A stretch of DNA of 64,000 nucleotides from Bryobacteraceae bacterium (GTDB lineage Bacteria > Acidobacteriota > Terriglobia > Bryobacterales > Bryobacteraceae). The notes below the pieces were generated by a model. It worked only from the letters and a program-made list of their open reading frames with translations. It ran no database searches and had not been told where the DNA came from. The position numbers and the translations under genes are program-made. The stretch covers positions 3,108,001 to 3,172,000 of the forward strand of contig BPGD01000001.1 in the NCBI GenBank assembly GCA_026002855.1, read 5' to 3'. Shown here one piece after another: positions 55,000 to 63,729 of this stretch; the first letter of the stretch is position 1; each line of letters begins with the position of its first letter.

Positions 55000-55611
55000 T
55001 CAGCGCAGCGCGCGTTCGAGTTCCTGCGCCAGCAGGGCGGCACGGCGGCCGAGCTCGGCCGCCGCCGCCAGATCGCGCGGGCGGATCTGCTCGGCCTGCT
55101 GGAGGAAAGTCCGGATGCGGTTGGCCAGGTCAGCCTGCTCCCGGGACAGATTCCTGCCACGGAGGGAGTTGAGAACGCGGCGGGCGGCGGCCAGGTCCGC
55201 ATCGAGCTGGCGCGCGTACTGCGAGGCGACATCTCCCGGCAGCACTTCGCCGAGCCTCGGCTGAGGCACCGCCGGCGGCGTTTCTGCCGGCGGTTGGGGC
55301 GCGGCGGGAGGCTCCTCCGGCTTTGGAGCGGGAGGGCGCGGCGCCGCCCGGCGCGCGCGGGAGGGCTTTGGCGGTGGGGGGAGCTGTTCCGTTGCCGCTG
55401 GTAGCGGCGGTTTGGGCAGCGCGGCCGGGGGCTGCTGTCGGTCGGCCGGCGCGGGCTCTTCCATCGGGACGGGCGCAGGCGTAATGGGCGGGGGCGGTTG
55501 GAAGGCCGGCGGGGGCGCCGGCGGCGCTGCTGCGGGAGCGCGCCGGCGGCATGCAGCCCCGCCGAGCAGCAACGCGGCGGCCAGTACCGCGGCGAAGATC
55601 CGCGCGCTCAC
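55000..55611 (-). CDS. Proline-rich lipoprotein, unknown function
   Basis: The 203-residue product has a signal peptide with a Cys (GGAACRR) that could be lipidated. A low-complexity Pro/Ala/Glu linker of about 90 residues follows, and then a C-terminal helical segment (ASQYARQLDADLAAARRVLNSLRG ... RALLAQELERAL). The linker suggests a tether across the periplasm. Start GTG 55611 overlaps the stop of the sensor kinase gene (GTGA), so it belongs to that operon. Function not recognised. Confidence 0.7.
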   Translation of the reverse strand: MSARIFAAVLAAALLLGGAACRRRAPAAAPPAPPPAFQPPPPITPAPVPMEEPAPADRQQPPAALPKPPLPAATEQLPPPPKPSRARRAAPRPPAPKPEEPPAAPQPPAETPPAVPQPRLGEVLPGDVASQYARQLDADLAAARRVLNSLRGRNLSREQADLANRIRTFLQQAEQIRPRDLAAAAELGRRAALLAQELERALR

Positions 55612-57434
55612 GCCGGCACCTCCGCTTCCAGCGGAAGCCGGATGTAGAAGGCCGCTCCGCCGCCCGGAGCGTCTCCGATCTCAATCGAACCGTTGTGGAG
55701 CTGCACGGCCCGGTAGGTCATGGCCAGCCCGATTCCCGTTCCGTTCTGCTTGGTCGTAAAATATAAATTGAAGACTTTTTCCCGGAATTGTGGCGGAATT
55801 CCCGGGCCCGTATCGGAAATTTCCAGGTCCGCCTGTCCGGCGGATTTCCGCAGCCGCACCGAAAGCCTTCCGCCTTCCGGCATGGCCTCCAGACCGTTGC
55901 GCAGTACGTTGAGCAGAGCCTGCCTGAGAAGTCCGGCGTCGCCACGTACAAGGGCAGGCTGTTCCAGTCCTTCGCTCTCAAGTTGCACTCCCTGCCGCTC
56001 CGCCTCCGGCCCGAGCAGGGCCAGCAGTTCGCCGGTCAGGCGGGCAATGTCCAGCGGTTCCGTCTGCAACTCCACCGGGCGGGTGAAATCCAGAAATGTC
56101 CGCACAACGCGGTCCAGCCGGACAATCTCCTGGGCGATGACATCGATCTCCTGCTGTGCTTCGGGCAGTTCAGGCAGTACGCGCGAGCGCAACAGCTCCA
56201 GCCGCAGGGCAATGGAGTTGAGGGGATTCTTGATTTCGTGCGCCACGCCGCTGGTGAGCCGGCTGATGGCAGCCAGCCGCGAGCTCAGGTTCAACTGAGT
56301 CTCCACCAGACGGCGGCCTTCGGCGTCGCGAAGGCGCAGCAGGAATGCCCCCTGGGGAAGAAAATCCAGACTGGCCAGCAGCCTGCCGGCGCGCGCCTCC
56401 TTGAAGGGCGTGCGCGAAGCCAGCGCCTGGGACAGAAGCGAGCCGATGGGCGTCTCCTGCGGGAACAGAACGTCGGCACGCAGGCCGGTCACCTTTTGCC
56501 GCGGCACGTGGAGGAGGCGCTCGGCGGCTTCGCTACAAACGACCAGCCGCCCGTCGCTGCCAAACAGCAGGATGGACTCTTCCAGCCCTTCGATCATCCG
56601 TTCGACGCTGCCGCGGAGCTGCTCGGCCCCTGCCTGCGCGCCGCGGAACTGCTCGCCCAGCAGGCGGAGCTTCTCCTGCACGGCAGCGATCTCGCGCGCC
56701 GTGGGCGCGGCCTCCGGCAGCGCGGTTTCGCCGCTTCGGATTCGGTCAATGGTCTCGCTGATTCCTTTCAGCGGAAGCAGCGCCGCCTGCGCCATCAGCC
56801 AGGCCATCGCCACCGAAAGAAGCAGCAGCGGCAGCGACGCCAGCGCCGACTGGCGCAGCTCCGGGACAATGGCATCGCGCAGCAACACCGAGGAGACCAA
56901 CACCTGGATCGCGAAGACCACCTCGCGGCGGCTGTTTCCAGGCAGCTCCACACCCAGCTCGACACGGTCTTCATAATCGACGTGGCCTCCCAGCACGGCC
57001 TGGAGCTTGTCGAGCGGGCCCATCTCGAGCAGCCTGCGCAGCGGCACGCGCGGCTGCATGAGCTGTCCGCGGCGAGCCGGGTTCGAGCTGGCCAGGATCC
57101 GGCCGCTGCCGTCGGAAACGGAAATTTCGATGAGTGTCCTCGTCTGCGCCAGCGTCGAGGCGAGCAGTTCCGGCAGCTCGGCGTCTGTGCGGATCGCTTC
57201 CTGCCAGTGGTGGATCAGTTCATCCAGAGGCGCGATGGTGCCCGCGTCGCGGCTGGCGCGGCCCGCGCGGTCCAGCACATAGCGCTTGACGAACTGCGCG
57301 GTCATGTGGGCGCGGTCGCCCGTGTGTTGGAGTGACACGGAAATCAGTGTGTGCAGCTCCACCACCATGAGCGTCAGCGCCACCGCGGCCACCAGCCCGA
57401 TGGTGGTCAGCATCACGCGCGCCCGCAGCGACAT
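55608..57434 (-). CDS. NtrB-like sensor histidine kinase
   Basis: The 608-residue product has a periplasmic sensor flanked by two transmembrane helices (about 7-27 and 205-225), a PAS-like segment (~280-380, GSDGRLVVCSEAAERLL), HisKA with SGVAHEIKNPLNSI and an HATPase domain (LLNVLRNGLEAM, DTGPGIPPQF, GTGIGLAM). It would autophosphorylate and pass phosphate to the NtrC-like regulator encoded 3 bases upstream. The ligand sensed is unknown. It lies before the proline-rich lipoprotein in the same operon. Confidence 0.92.
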   Translation of the reverse strand: MSLRARVMLTTIGLVAAVALTLMVVELHTLISVSLQHTGDRAHMTAQFVKRYVLDRAGRASRDAGTIAPLDELIHHWQEAIRTDAELPELLASTLAQTRTLIEISVSDGSGRILASSNPARRGQLMQPRVPLRRLLEMGPLDKLQAVLGGHVDYEDRVELGVELPGNSRREVVFAIQVLVSSVLLRDAIVPELRQSALASLPLLLLSVAMAWLMAQAALLPLKGISETIDRIRSGETALPEAAPTAREIAAVQEKLRLLGEQFRGAQAGAEQLRGSVERMIEGLEESILLFGSDGRLVVCSEAAERLLHVPRQKVTGLRADVLFPQETPIGSLLSQALASRTPFKEARAGRLLASLDFLPQGAFLLRLRDAEGRRLVETQLNLSSRLAAISRLTSGVAHEIKNPLNSIALRLELLRSRVLPELPEAQQEIDVIAQEIVRLDRVVRTFLDFTRPVELQTEPLDIARLTGELLALLGPEAERQGVQLESEGLEQPALVRGDAGLLRQALLNVLRNGLEAMPEGGRLSVRLRKSAGQADLEISDTGPGIPPQFREKVFNLYFTTKQNGTGIGLAMTYRAVQLHNGSIEIGDAPGGGAAFYIRLPLEAEVPA

Positions 57435-57437
57435 CGC

Positions 57438-58832
57438 CTACTCCCCCGCCTGCTCGGCGCCGTACTCGCGCAGCTTGTTGAACAGCGTTTTCTGGCTGAT
57501 GCCCAGGATGGCCGCGGCGCGCGTGCGGTTGTTGTTCGTGTAGCGCAGCGTCGCCTCGATCAGCGCGCGTTCTGCCTCATCCACTGTCGTGCCGATCGGC
57601 AGCCGGATTTCGTTGCCTGCCGCGGCGGCCGCATCCAGCTTTGATGGAGAGAATGCCGATGAGTCGAAATGCTGCCGGCCGAGCGGGCCGGAGCCGGCGA
57701 GGATGACGGCGCGCTCCAGCGCGTTGCGCAACTGGCGGACGTTGCCGGGCCAGCTCTGCTGGCGAAGCCACTCGAGCGCATCCGGCGAGACACCCGTCAC
57801 GCGGCACTGGTGGCGCTGGTTGAGTTCGGCAATCATGGCCTCGCACAGGAGCGGCAGGTCGGCCAGCCGCTCGCGCAGAGGCGGCATGCGGATTTCGAAC
57901 ACGTGGAGGCGGAAATACAGATCTTCGCGGAAGCGGCCGGCGCGCACTTCATCATCCAGACGGCGGTTGCTGGCGGCGATCACTCGTACGTCCACGTCGA
58001 TCTCGCGGGCGCCGCCCAGCCGCCGAACGCGTCTCTCTTCAAGGACGCGCAGGAGCTTGGCCTGTGTCGCCAGCGGCATCTCGCCGATCTCGTCGAGCAG
58101 CAGCGTGCCTCCGTGGGCGAGTTCAAAGCAGCCGCGCCGCCGTTCCAGCGCGCCCGTGAACGCGCCCTTTTCGTGGCCAAACAGTTCGCTTTCGATGAGC
58201 GTTTCCGGCATGGCCGCACAGTTGATGGCGACGAACGGTCCGTCGCGGCGCGGACTCAACTGGTGCAGCGCCCGCGCCGCCAGCTCCTTGCCGGTGCCGC
58301 TTTCGCCCGTGATCAGCACGGTGGCCGACGTTGGAGCCACCTGGCGGATCAGCGAGAAGATTTCGCGCATCGGCGGCGATGCGCCCACCAGATCGCCCAG
58401 CACGCCCTGGGAGCTGAGCTGCCGCTCGAGCCGCTCGCTGTATTCGGCCAGGCGCCGCTGCGCCACGGCCCGCTCCAGCAACAGGCGCAGCGCGCCCGTC
58501 TGCAAGGGCTTTTCGAGGAACCAGAAGGCCCCGAGGTCATGCACCATGCGGATGGCCGTCTCGATGTTGCCGAAAGCGGTGAGCACGATGGCGGGCGGGG
58601 CGTTGCCCAGCTCCCGCAGACGGCGGAGCAGTTCGGCGCCGTCCATGCCTGGCATCATGAGATCCGTAACAATGGCCGCGGCATCGAATTCACGCAGTTT
58701 CTCGAGCGCCTCCCTGCCGTCGGCCGCGGTTTCGGTGCGGTAACCCCAGGCCTCCAGCATGCTGGCCAGCGCAGAGCGCTGGTTCAACTCGTCATCGACG
58801 ACAAGGACTCCCGGACGGTTCGCCTCCGGCAT
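57438..58832 (-). CDS. NtrC-family sigma54-dependent response regulator
   Basis: The 464-residue product has a receiver domain (VLVVDDELNQ; phosphate-accepting Asp in IVTDLMMPGMDG), an AAA+ domain with GESGTGKE, ELFGHEKGAFTGA and GGTLLLDEIGEMP, and a Fis-type helix-turn-helix (RTRAAAILGISQKTLFNKL). The GAFTGA loop contacts sigma54, so it activates sigma54 promoters. It pairs with the sensor kinase 3 bases downstream. No obvious sigma54 site was found near these genes. Confidence 0.95.
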   Translation of the reverse strand: MPEANRPGVLVVDDELNQRSALASMLEAWGYRTETAADGREALEKLREFDAAAIVTDLMMPGMDGAELLRRLRELGNAPPAIVLTAFGNIETAIRMVHDLGAFWFLEKPLQTGALRLLLERAVAQRRLAEYSERLERQLSSQGVLGDLVGASPPMREIFSLIRQVAPTSATVLITGESGTGKELAARALHQLSPRRDGPFVAINCAAMPETLIESELFGHEKGAFTGALERRRGCFELAHGGTLLLDEIGEMPLATQAKLLRVLEERRVRRLGGAREIDVDVRVIAASNRRLDDEVRAGRFREDLYFRLHVFEIRMPPLRERLADLPLLCEAMIAELNQRHQCRVTGVSPDALEWLRQQSWPGNVRQLRNALERAVILAGSGPLGRQHFDSSAFSPSKLDAAAAAGNEIRLPIGTTVDEAERALIEATLRYTNNNRTRAAAILGISQKTLFNKLREYGAEQAGE

Positions 58833-58929
58833 GCGCTTCCTCTCAGACTATACCGGTTCCCGGCACGCTACGATAAGCGGGGAGGACGTGCCGAGCGTGC
58901 CGTGTGGGACTTGCGGGCCGTGTTCGTTG

Positions 58930-59298
58930 ATGCCTGTTTCGCGCCGGGCGGTGCTCGCCATGACGTCTCTGCCCCTGATGCCCGCCGCAGGACGCGGCGA
59001 GCATGGCCCTGCGCTGCGCATTGAACGCATCCAGCTGACTTCGGCCACTCCGTGGGCCGAGCTGGCCCGTGCCTGCCGCGAGCGCGGGCTACGCGATCTG
59101 CGGCGCATTGTGGCCCGGCCCGAGCCGGCATGGTGGCCTCACACGCGCGAACTGCCGCCGCGCTGGCAGGCGTGGCTGGAGTTTTCCGGGGGCCGGGCGC
59201 TCGTGGCGGAGTGCCGGCCTGGCCGCGGCATCGTGCACGAAAGGCCCGAACGATTCGGGGCCGTGACGCGCGCCGTTGCCGCAGCGCTGCTCGCATAG
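58930..59298 (+). CDS. Small exported protein, unknown function
   Basis: The 122-residue product has a twin-arginine-type signal (MPVSRRAVLAMTSLPLMPAA). The body is beta- and Trp-rich (WAELARACRERG, WWPHTRELPPRWQAWLEF) with no recognised domain. ATG 58930 is chosen because it places SRR correctly; the frame is open upstream to 58759 without gene-like content. It is divergent from the NtrC-like gene. Support is moderate. Confidence 0.5.
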   Translation: MPVSRRAVLAMTSLPLMPAAGRGEHGPALRIERIQLTSATPWAELARACRERGLRDLRRIVARPEPAWWPHTRELPPRWQAWLEFSGGRALVAECRPGRGIVHERPERFGAVTRAVAAALLA

Positions 59299-59358
59299 AG
59301 AGAGGGTCTCAGCGCGGCCCGCTGACACCGGAAGAGTAGACGGTTTCGCGTGCCGCGT

Positions 59359-59628
59359 TCAGTCCATGCTGTCGGGATTGTAGGGCCTGTAACCGCTGGC
59401 GCACATCAACTCGCGCGCGCGTGCGTCCACATCCGGCGTGACGTAGAAAAATGCCCCGTGCAGCGCGCGGCGGAACAGGAATCCACCCATGTAGAGGTCC
59501 GCTTCCACCAGGTAATCGATGCCCGCCTGTGTGAGCAGTTCCTCCACCGCCTTCGCCTCGCGCAGGCGTTTTGCGATGTAGAGCAGGATCAGTTCCTGGC
59601 CTTTGAAGAATGACTCGTCGCGACGCAT
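59359..59628 (-). CDS. Small DUF2007-like protein
   Basis: The 89-residue product contains a helix-strand pattern (REAKAVEELLTQAGIDYLVEADLYMGGFLFR) and a C-terminal VTPDVDARARELM segment typical of DUF2007-type small signalling domains, which are found alone or next to membrane proteins. ATG 59628 is chosen because the upstream open frame (to 59985) has no gene-like content. No operon partner is certain. Confidence 0.6.
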   Translation of the reverse strand: MRRDESFFKGQELILLYIAKRLREAKAVEELLTQAGIDYLVEADLYMGGFLFRRALHGAFFYVTPDVDARARELMCASGYRPYNPDSMD

Positions 59629-59672
59629 CCGGCCTGTCCTCAGGCTAACAGGCGCAGTGGCGATTCCGCCCG

Positions 59673-61022
59673 CTATTTGAACACGAGCGTGGACTCGGCC
59701 TGAAAGCGGCGGTAGTTGCGGAAGACGATCTCGTTGCGGGAGCAGTTCACCGTGCCGCGTTCGCAGCCGCGCGTCTCGGCCCGCGCGGGCATCAGTAGGT
59801 TGGCGCCAGCAATCGTCACGGGAGCGAACTGGACCGTGCATTCGGCCTTGTCCTGCGGGAACGAGGCAGGGATGGACACAGCCCGCTGCTCGATCCGCAG
59901 CAGGCGGCCTGTCTGCTCGTCGATCCAGAGGCGACCTTTCTGCGCCGGCTTGAGCCTTTCGCCGGAAGGGGCGACGAGAGTCCAATGAGAATTTTCCGGG
60001 CGGATCGAGAACTCGAAGACCACGGCAGGCCGCCCGCCCGCGGTTTCACGCCCCAGGCGCACGAACGAAGCGCGCGTGGCCGGACTGAGGATATCAGCCG
60101 CCGTGGTGAAAAACTCGCCCGTGGACCATGCGCCGGTGGTCTCCGGGTTGCCCTGCATCGGACGCCCGTTGAGACGCACGTTGCGGTATTCTTCCTTGCC
60201 GCCGGACCACGCAAGCTCTGCCTCAATCACATCGAGCCGGTTCCAGGAGGCTTCATTGTTGAAGCTGACGTAACGCGTGGTGACCTGTTCGACCAGAAAA
60301 TCCGGCATCGCCGCCTCCATTTCCGCCATCGCCGCGCGGGCACGGGCGATCATGGGGTCCGCCTCGGGTTCTTCTTCCGGAGCGGGGGGCTCCGCTCGGG
60401 CGGACGGGGCGGCCGCGGGCGCAGGCGGAGCGGCGGCGGGAGCAGGGGCCACCGCGGGCGCGGCTTCGGGCGCCGCCGTCTCCAGCGGGCGCGCCGCCGC
60501 CTCGCGCTCGGCGGGCGTGCCCTCGCGCAGGAACACGACGACGCGCGCCGTTTCCGGATCATCGGCGTCGCACTGAACCTCGAGCTGGTCACCCGGCTTG
60601 AGGAGCGAATCGCGCACCGGCTCGCCCTTTTTATTGCGGAACTGCGTGCGCGCCAGCAGGCGGAAGCGGAGAATTCCCTGGTCGTGGGTGTCGAGAACCA
60701 GTTCTTTTTCCGCCAGCCGCCGGAGCATTCCTTCGAATTTTTCGACGGCGCCTCTCCTGGCCTCGTCTTTTGATTTCTTTTTGGGCCAGGGGATGCGCGG
60801 CGCGGGAATTCCGCCCGGAACCCTGGAGCCCGGATACGGATAAGGGTCTGGCGGGTACTGCCCCGGAGGATATTGTCCCGGAGGGTACTGCCCCGGAGGG
60901 TACTGGCCCGGAGGATATTGCCCTCGTGGATACTGGCCGGGCAGAGACGGAGACACAAGGGCGGCGACCACAAAAAGTGCCAGCCCCCTGCGAATCCCCG
61001 TCCTGTCCCGGTGCCGTCTCAT
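59673..61022 (-). CDS. Secreted protein with GQYPP repeats, unknown function
   Basis: The 449-residue product has a signal peptide ([18 protein letters not shown]), then six or so tandem [10 protein letters not shown] units, a conserved charged region ([20 protein letters not shown]), a long Ala/Pro linker and a C-terminal beta-rich domain ([20 protein letters not shown]...[15 protein letters not shown]). A possible membrane- or wall-contacting domain of unknown ligand. ATG 61022 follows from the signal peptide; ATG 61061 is in frame but would lengthen the charged start. Confidence 0.7.
   Translation of the reverse strand: MRRHRDRTGIRRGLALFVVAALVSPSLPGQYPRGQYPPGQYPPGQYPPGQYPPGQYPPDPYPYPGSRVPGGIPAPRIPWPKKKSKDEARRGAVEKFEGMLRRLAEKELVLDTHDQGILRFRLLARTQFRNKKGEPVRDSLLKPGDQLEVQCDADDPETARVVVFLREGTPAEREAAARPLETAAPEAAPAVAPAPAAAPPAPAAAPSARAEPPAPEEEPEADPMIARARAAMAEMEAAMPDFLVEQVTTRYVSFNNEASWNRLDVIEAELAWSGGKEEYRNVRLNGRPMQGNPETTGAWSTGEFFTTAADILSPATRASFVRLGRETAGGRPAVVFEFSIRPENSHWTLVAPSGERLKPAQKGRLWIDEQTGRLLRIEQRAVSIPASFPQDKAECTVQFAPVTIAGANLLMPARAETRGCERGTVNCSRNEIVFRNYRRFQAESTLVFK
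60852..60939 (-). repeat. Tandem 15-bp repeat encoding GQYPP
   Basis: About six units of a 15-bp sequence (on the plus strand like GGGTACTGCCCCGGA, with variants GATATTG and GGTACTGG) lie in frame. Sequence variation between units is mostly silent (TATTG/TACTG), so the repeat length may vary between strains. Confidence 0.8.
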
Positions 61023-61084
61023 GCCTGCCTTGATGATAGGCGCGCACGGCGGCGCGGTCAACCGGAAGCGGGTACTCTGGCGTC

Positions 61085-61453
61085 ATGGACGTTGGCTGGA
61101 TCCGCGCCTTGTGTCTCGCCATGCCGGGAGCCACGGAGGAAATCCTCTGGGGCAGCGAACTCGTGTTCAAAGTCGGCGGCAAAATGTTTTGCGTGGTCTC
61201 GCTGGAGCCCGGGCCTGTCTGGCTTTCTTTCAAGACGGAGGAAGAGACGTTTGCCGAACTCGTCGAGCGCCCGGGCATCGTCCCGGCGCCTTACCTGGCG
61301 CGTGCACACTGGGTGGCGCTGGAAACAGCAGACGCCATGCCGCCCCAGGAGCTGAAAGACCGGCTTCGACGTTCCTGGGAGCTGGTGACTGCGCGGCTGC
61401 CGGGAAAAGTGCGCGCCGGCCTTATTTCGAAGCGGAAGACAGCCAGAGGCTGA
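61085..61453 (+). CDS. MmcQ/YjbR-family protein
   Basis: The 122-residue product has the MmcQ/YjbR pattern: CLAMPGATEEILWGSELVFKVGGKMFCVVSLE and ELVERPGIVPAPYLARAHWVALE. Members have a double-wing DNA-binding-like fold with unclear function. It is divergent from the GQYPP gene (62 bases apart), and its last 32 bases overlap the convergent hydrolase gene. Confidence 0.88.
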   Translation: MDVGWIRALCLAMPGATEEILWGSELVFKVGGKMFCVVSLEPGPVWLSFKTEEETFAELVERPGIVPAPYLARAHWVALETADAMPPQELKDRLRRSWELVTARLPGKVRAGLISKRKTARG

Positions 61454-62168
61454 TCTCGGCGAGGATCGCCGCCTCGACCACGGCCCACACCGCCGGGTCA
61501 TTGTCCATTTTCCAGTGCGCCAGTCCGATGCGCCGCGCGATGGCCGGATAGCCGCTCATGTCGACCTGCCGGTGTCGATAGGTGAACGGAATGTTGCCGA
61601 GGATGAGGGTGCGCGATGGATCGGCGGCGCGAATGACCGGCTCGCCGCGGATCGGGCCGGGGTCGCGTTGATAGAGGTTCAACGCGCGGGCCACATTGGC
61701 GGGAATGATATGGTCGCGGCGGCCGACGCTGTCCACCTGCACGGTGAGCCGCACCGGAACGCCGTAGCGGGCCAGATCGCGGGCCAGGTACACGGCGGCC
61801 GCGCCTCCGAAGCTCTGGCCGTAAAAGACGAGCGCCACGGAGGAGGCTTCGTCCGCGCTGATTCTGCCATCGCCGTTGTAGTCCAGGCTCTCGATGAGCA
61901 GGCGTTTCACCAGACGGCGGTCGTGGTTGCCCGCCGTTTCCACAAACAGACCGGGCACATTGCGTTCCCTGAGGCGGAGCGCCAGGCGGCGGACGCTGCG
62001 GCGGTCGTCGTCCCAACGCTCCCAGGCCCCGAGGAATCCCACCACGAGCATCGACCCGCGGGGCAGGGGAATGGGGGCAGACCAGTCACTTTGCTGAAAA
62101 CGCCCGTGCGGCGCGGCCGCAAGCAGGGCCGCCGGCAGCACCAGTGCGGCGGGCAGGCGCAGCATCAT
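61422..62168 (-). CDS. Exported alpha/beta-hydrolase-like protein with an EF-hand
   Basis: The 248-residue product has a signal peptide, then LVVGFLGAWERWDD, a canonical EF-hand calcium loop DYNGDGRISADE (residues 96-107; ligands D1, N3, D5, S9, E12 all in place) and a GQSFGG elbow (Ser119) of the alpha/beta-hydrolase type. DSVGRRDHIIP follows and AHWKMDNDP near the end, with a possible Asp and His. Whether it is active is not certain. The ATG 62168 overlaps the stop of the PPK2 gene (ATGA), so it ends the polyphosphate operon. Confidence 0.78.
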   Translation of the reverse strand: MMLRLPAALVLPAALLAAAPHGRFQQSDWSAPIPLPRGSMLVVGFLGAWERWDDDRRSVRRLALRLRERNVPGLFVETAGNHDRRLVKRLLIESLDYNGDGRISADEASSVALVFYGQSFGGAAAVYLARDLARYGVPVRLTVQVDSVGRRDHIIPANVARALNLYQRDPGPIRGEPVIRAADPSRTLILGNIPFTYRHRQVDMSGYPAIARRIGLAHWKMDNDPAVWAVVEAAILAEISLWLSSASK

Positions 62169-62911
62169 TTTTTTCTGAGCTTCTTCAGCGGATCCGCGGG
62201 CTCGTAGTTCAGCTCCTCGCTGAGCAGCTCCACGAGTGTGGACAGGATTTTGACGCGCGCGAAATACTTGTCGTTTCCTTCGATCAGCCGCCAGGGGGCG
62301 GTGATCGTGCCCGTCTTCAGCAGCATGTCCTCCACCGCCTGCTCGTAGGCGGGCCACTTGGCGCGGTTGCGCCAGTCCTCGGCGGTCAGCTTCCAGGCCT
62401 TATAGCCCGTCTTCTGGCGTTCGCGGAAGCGCCGGAGCTGTTCGTCCCGGGAAATATGGATCCAGAATTTTGCCAGAATTGTGCCGAAATCCTTCAGTTG
62501 GCGCTCAAAGGAATTGATCTCCTTATAGGCCCGGCGCCAGGCGTCTTCCGTGCAGAACCCCTCCACGCGTTCCACCAGCACGCGGCCGTACCAGGTGCGG
62601 TCGAAAATGGCGATCTGGCCGCGCGGAGGCAGGCGCCGCCAGAAGCGGTACAGATAATGGCGTGTCCTGTCCTCGCCCTCGGGCGCGCTGATCGGGTAGA
62701 CGACATAGCCGCGCGGATCGAGCTTTTCGGTAATGCGGCGGATGGCTCCGCCCTTGCCGGCGGCGTCCCAGCCCTCGAAGGCGATGATCACGGGCCGCTT
62801 CTGGACATAGACCTGCCAGCCGAGTTCGCGGAGCTGGATCTGCCGGCGCGCCAGTTGCACCATGTATTCGTCGCGCGGCAGCGAGAGCGTGAGATCGAGC
62901 GATTCGAGCAT
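62165..62911 (-). CDS. Polyphosphate kinase 2 family protein (second copy)
   Basis: The 248-residue product is a single PPK2 domain with Walker A FEGWDAAGKGG (45-55), RHYLYRFWRRLPPRG and Walker B FDRTWYGR (103-110). PPK2 enzymes use polyphosphate to phosphorylate nucleoside mono- or diphosphates. Its ATG (62911) shares one base with the stop of the upstream PPK2 gene. The N-terminal MLESLDLTLSLPRDE resembles the start of that gene (MLENVNLNLSLGRQ), pointing to tandem duplication. Confidence 0.92.
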   Translation of the reverse strand: MLESLDLTLSLPRDEYMVQLARRQIQLRELGWQVYVQKRPVIIAFEGWDAAGKGGAIRRITEKLDPRGYVVYPISAPEGEDRTRHYLYRFWRRLPPRGQIAIFDRTWYGRVLVERVEGFCTEDAWRRAYKEINSFERQLKDFGTILAKFWIHISRDEQLRRFRERQKTGYKAWKLTAEDWRNRAKWPAYEQAVEDMLLKTGTITAPWRLIEGNDKYFARVKILSTLVELLSEELNYEPADPLKKLRKK

Positions 62912-63729
62912 CAGGCGCCTCCGTTCTCCTCGCCGCTGACCCGGGCGGCGACCCGGCGCAGCTCGGCATCCCGCGGATTGACCGGGGCCACCGGCGGAGC
63001 GGCCGGGCCCAGGGCGCGCTCCAGCGCCGCGATGATCGTCTGGAAGACCTTCCGCCGCGCCCACCGCCGGCAGGTGGCCTCGACGATCGTCCATGGCGCG
63101 TATTCGCTTTCGGTGCGTTCAAACATTTCCTCGGCGGCCCGGAGATATTGGTCGTACTTCTCGTGACGTTTCCAGTCGTCTTTGGTGATGCGCCAGCTTT
63201 CCAGCGGATCTTTTTCGATTTTTTCGAAACGCTTTTTCTGTTCTTTTTTACTGATATGGAACCAGAATGTCAGGATTACCGTCCCGTCGTCGGCGAGCAT
63301 GCGCTCGAATTCGGCGATGTCCAGATAGGCCTTTCGCCATTCCTTTTTCGGCACGAGCTTCTCCACGCGGTCATCGAGCACGCGCCGGTACCAGGAATGG
63401 TCGAAGATGGCCATTTCGCCACGGTTTGGCGCCTTCAGCCAGAATCGCCACAGCCACGGATACTCCTGTTCGTGGGTGCGCGGAGGCGTGATCGTATGGA
63501 GCTTGAAGCCGCGCGCGTCGAGACGGGCGGTGAGGGTGGCAATGGCGCCGCCTTTGCCGGCCGCTTCCCATCCTTCAAAAACGATGATCGAAGGAATGCC
63601 ATGATCCCAGCAGGCCTTCTCCAGATCGAAGAGGCGCCTTTGCAGCGCCGGCAGCTCGCGCTGCCAGGCCTGGCGGCCCAGGCTGAGGTTCAGGTTTACG
63701 TTTTCGAGCATTTCATCTGAAGAAGCCAT
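62911..63729 (-). CDS. Polyphosphate kinase 2 family protein (first copy)
   Basis: The 272-residue product is a PPK2 domain with Walker A FEGWEAAGKGG (51-61), WLWRFWLKAPNRG and Walker B FDHSWYRR (109-116). A C-terminal extension of about 30 residues (AAPPVAPVNPRDAELRR) is absent in its partner. Together the two single-domain genes resemble the two-domain polyphosphate:AMP phosphotransferase split in two. It overlaps the PPK1 gene end by 34 bases, so it is translated with it. Confidence 0.92.
   Translation of the reverse strand: MASSDEMLENVNLNLSLGRQAWQRELPALQRRLFDLEKACWDHGIPSIIVFEGWEAAGKGGAIATLTARLDARGFKLHTITPPRTHEQEYPWLWRFWLKAPNRGEMAIFDHSWYRRVLDDRVEKLVPKKEWRKAYLDIAEFERMLADDGTVILTFWFHISKKEQKKRFEKIEKDPLESWRITKDDWKRHEKYDQYLRAAEEMFERTESEYAPWTIVEATCRRWARRKVFQTIIAALERALGPAAPPVAPVNPRDAELRRVAARVSGEENGGA

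Noticed and set aside
55788-57335. Long plus-strand frame opposite the sensor kinase gene
   Set aside because: Gln/Arg/Leu-rich shadow of the histidine kinase, with no domain.
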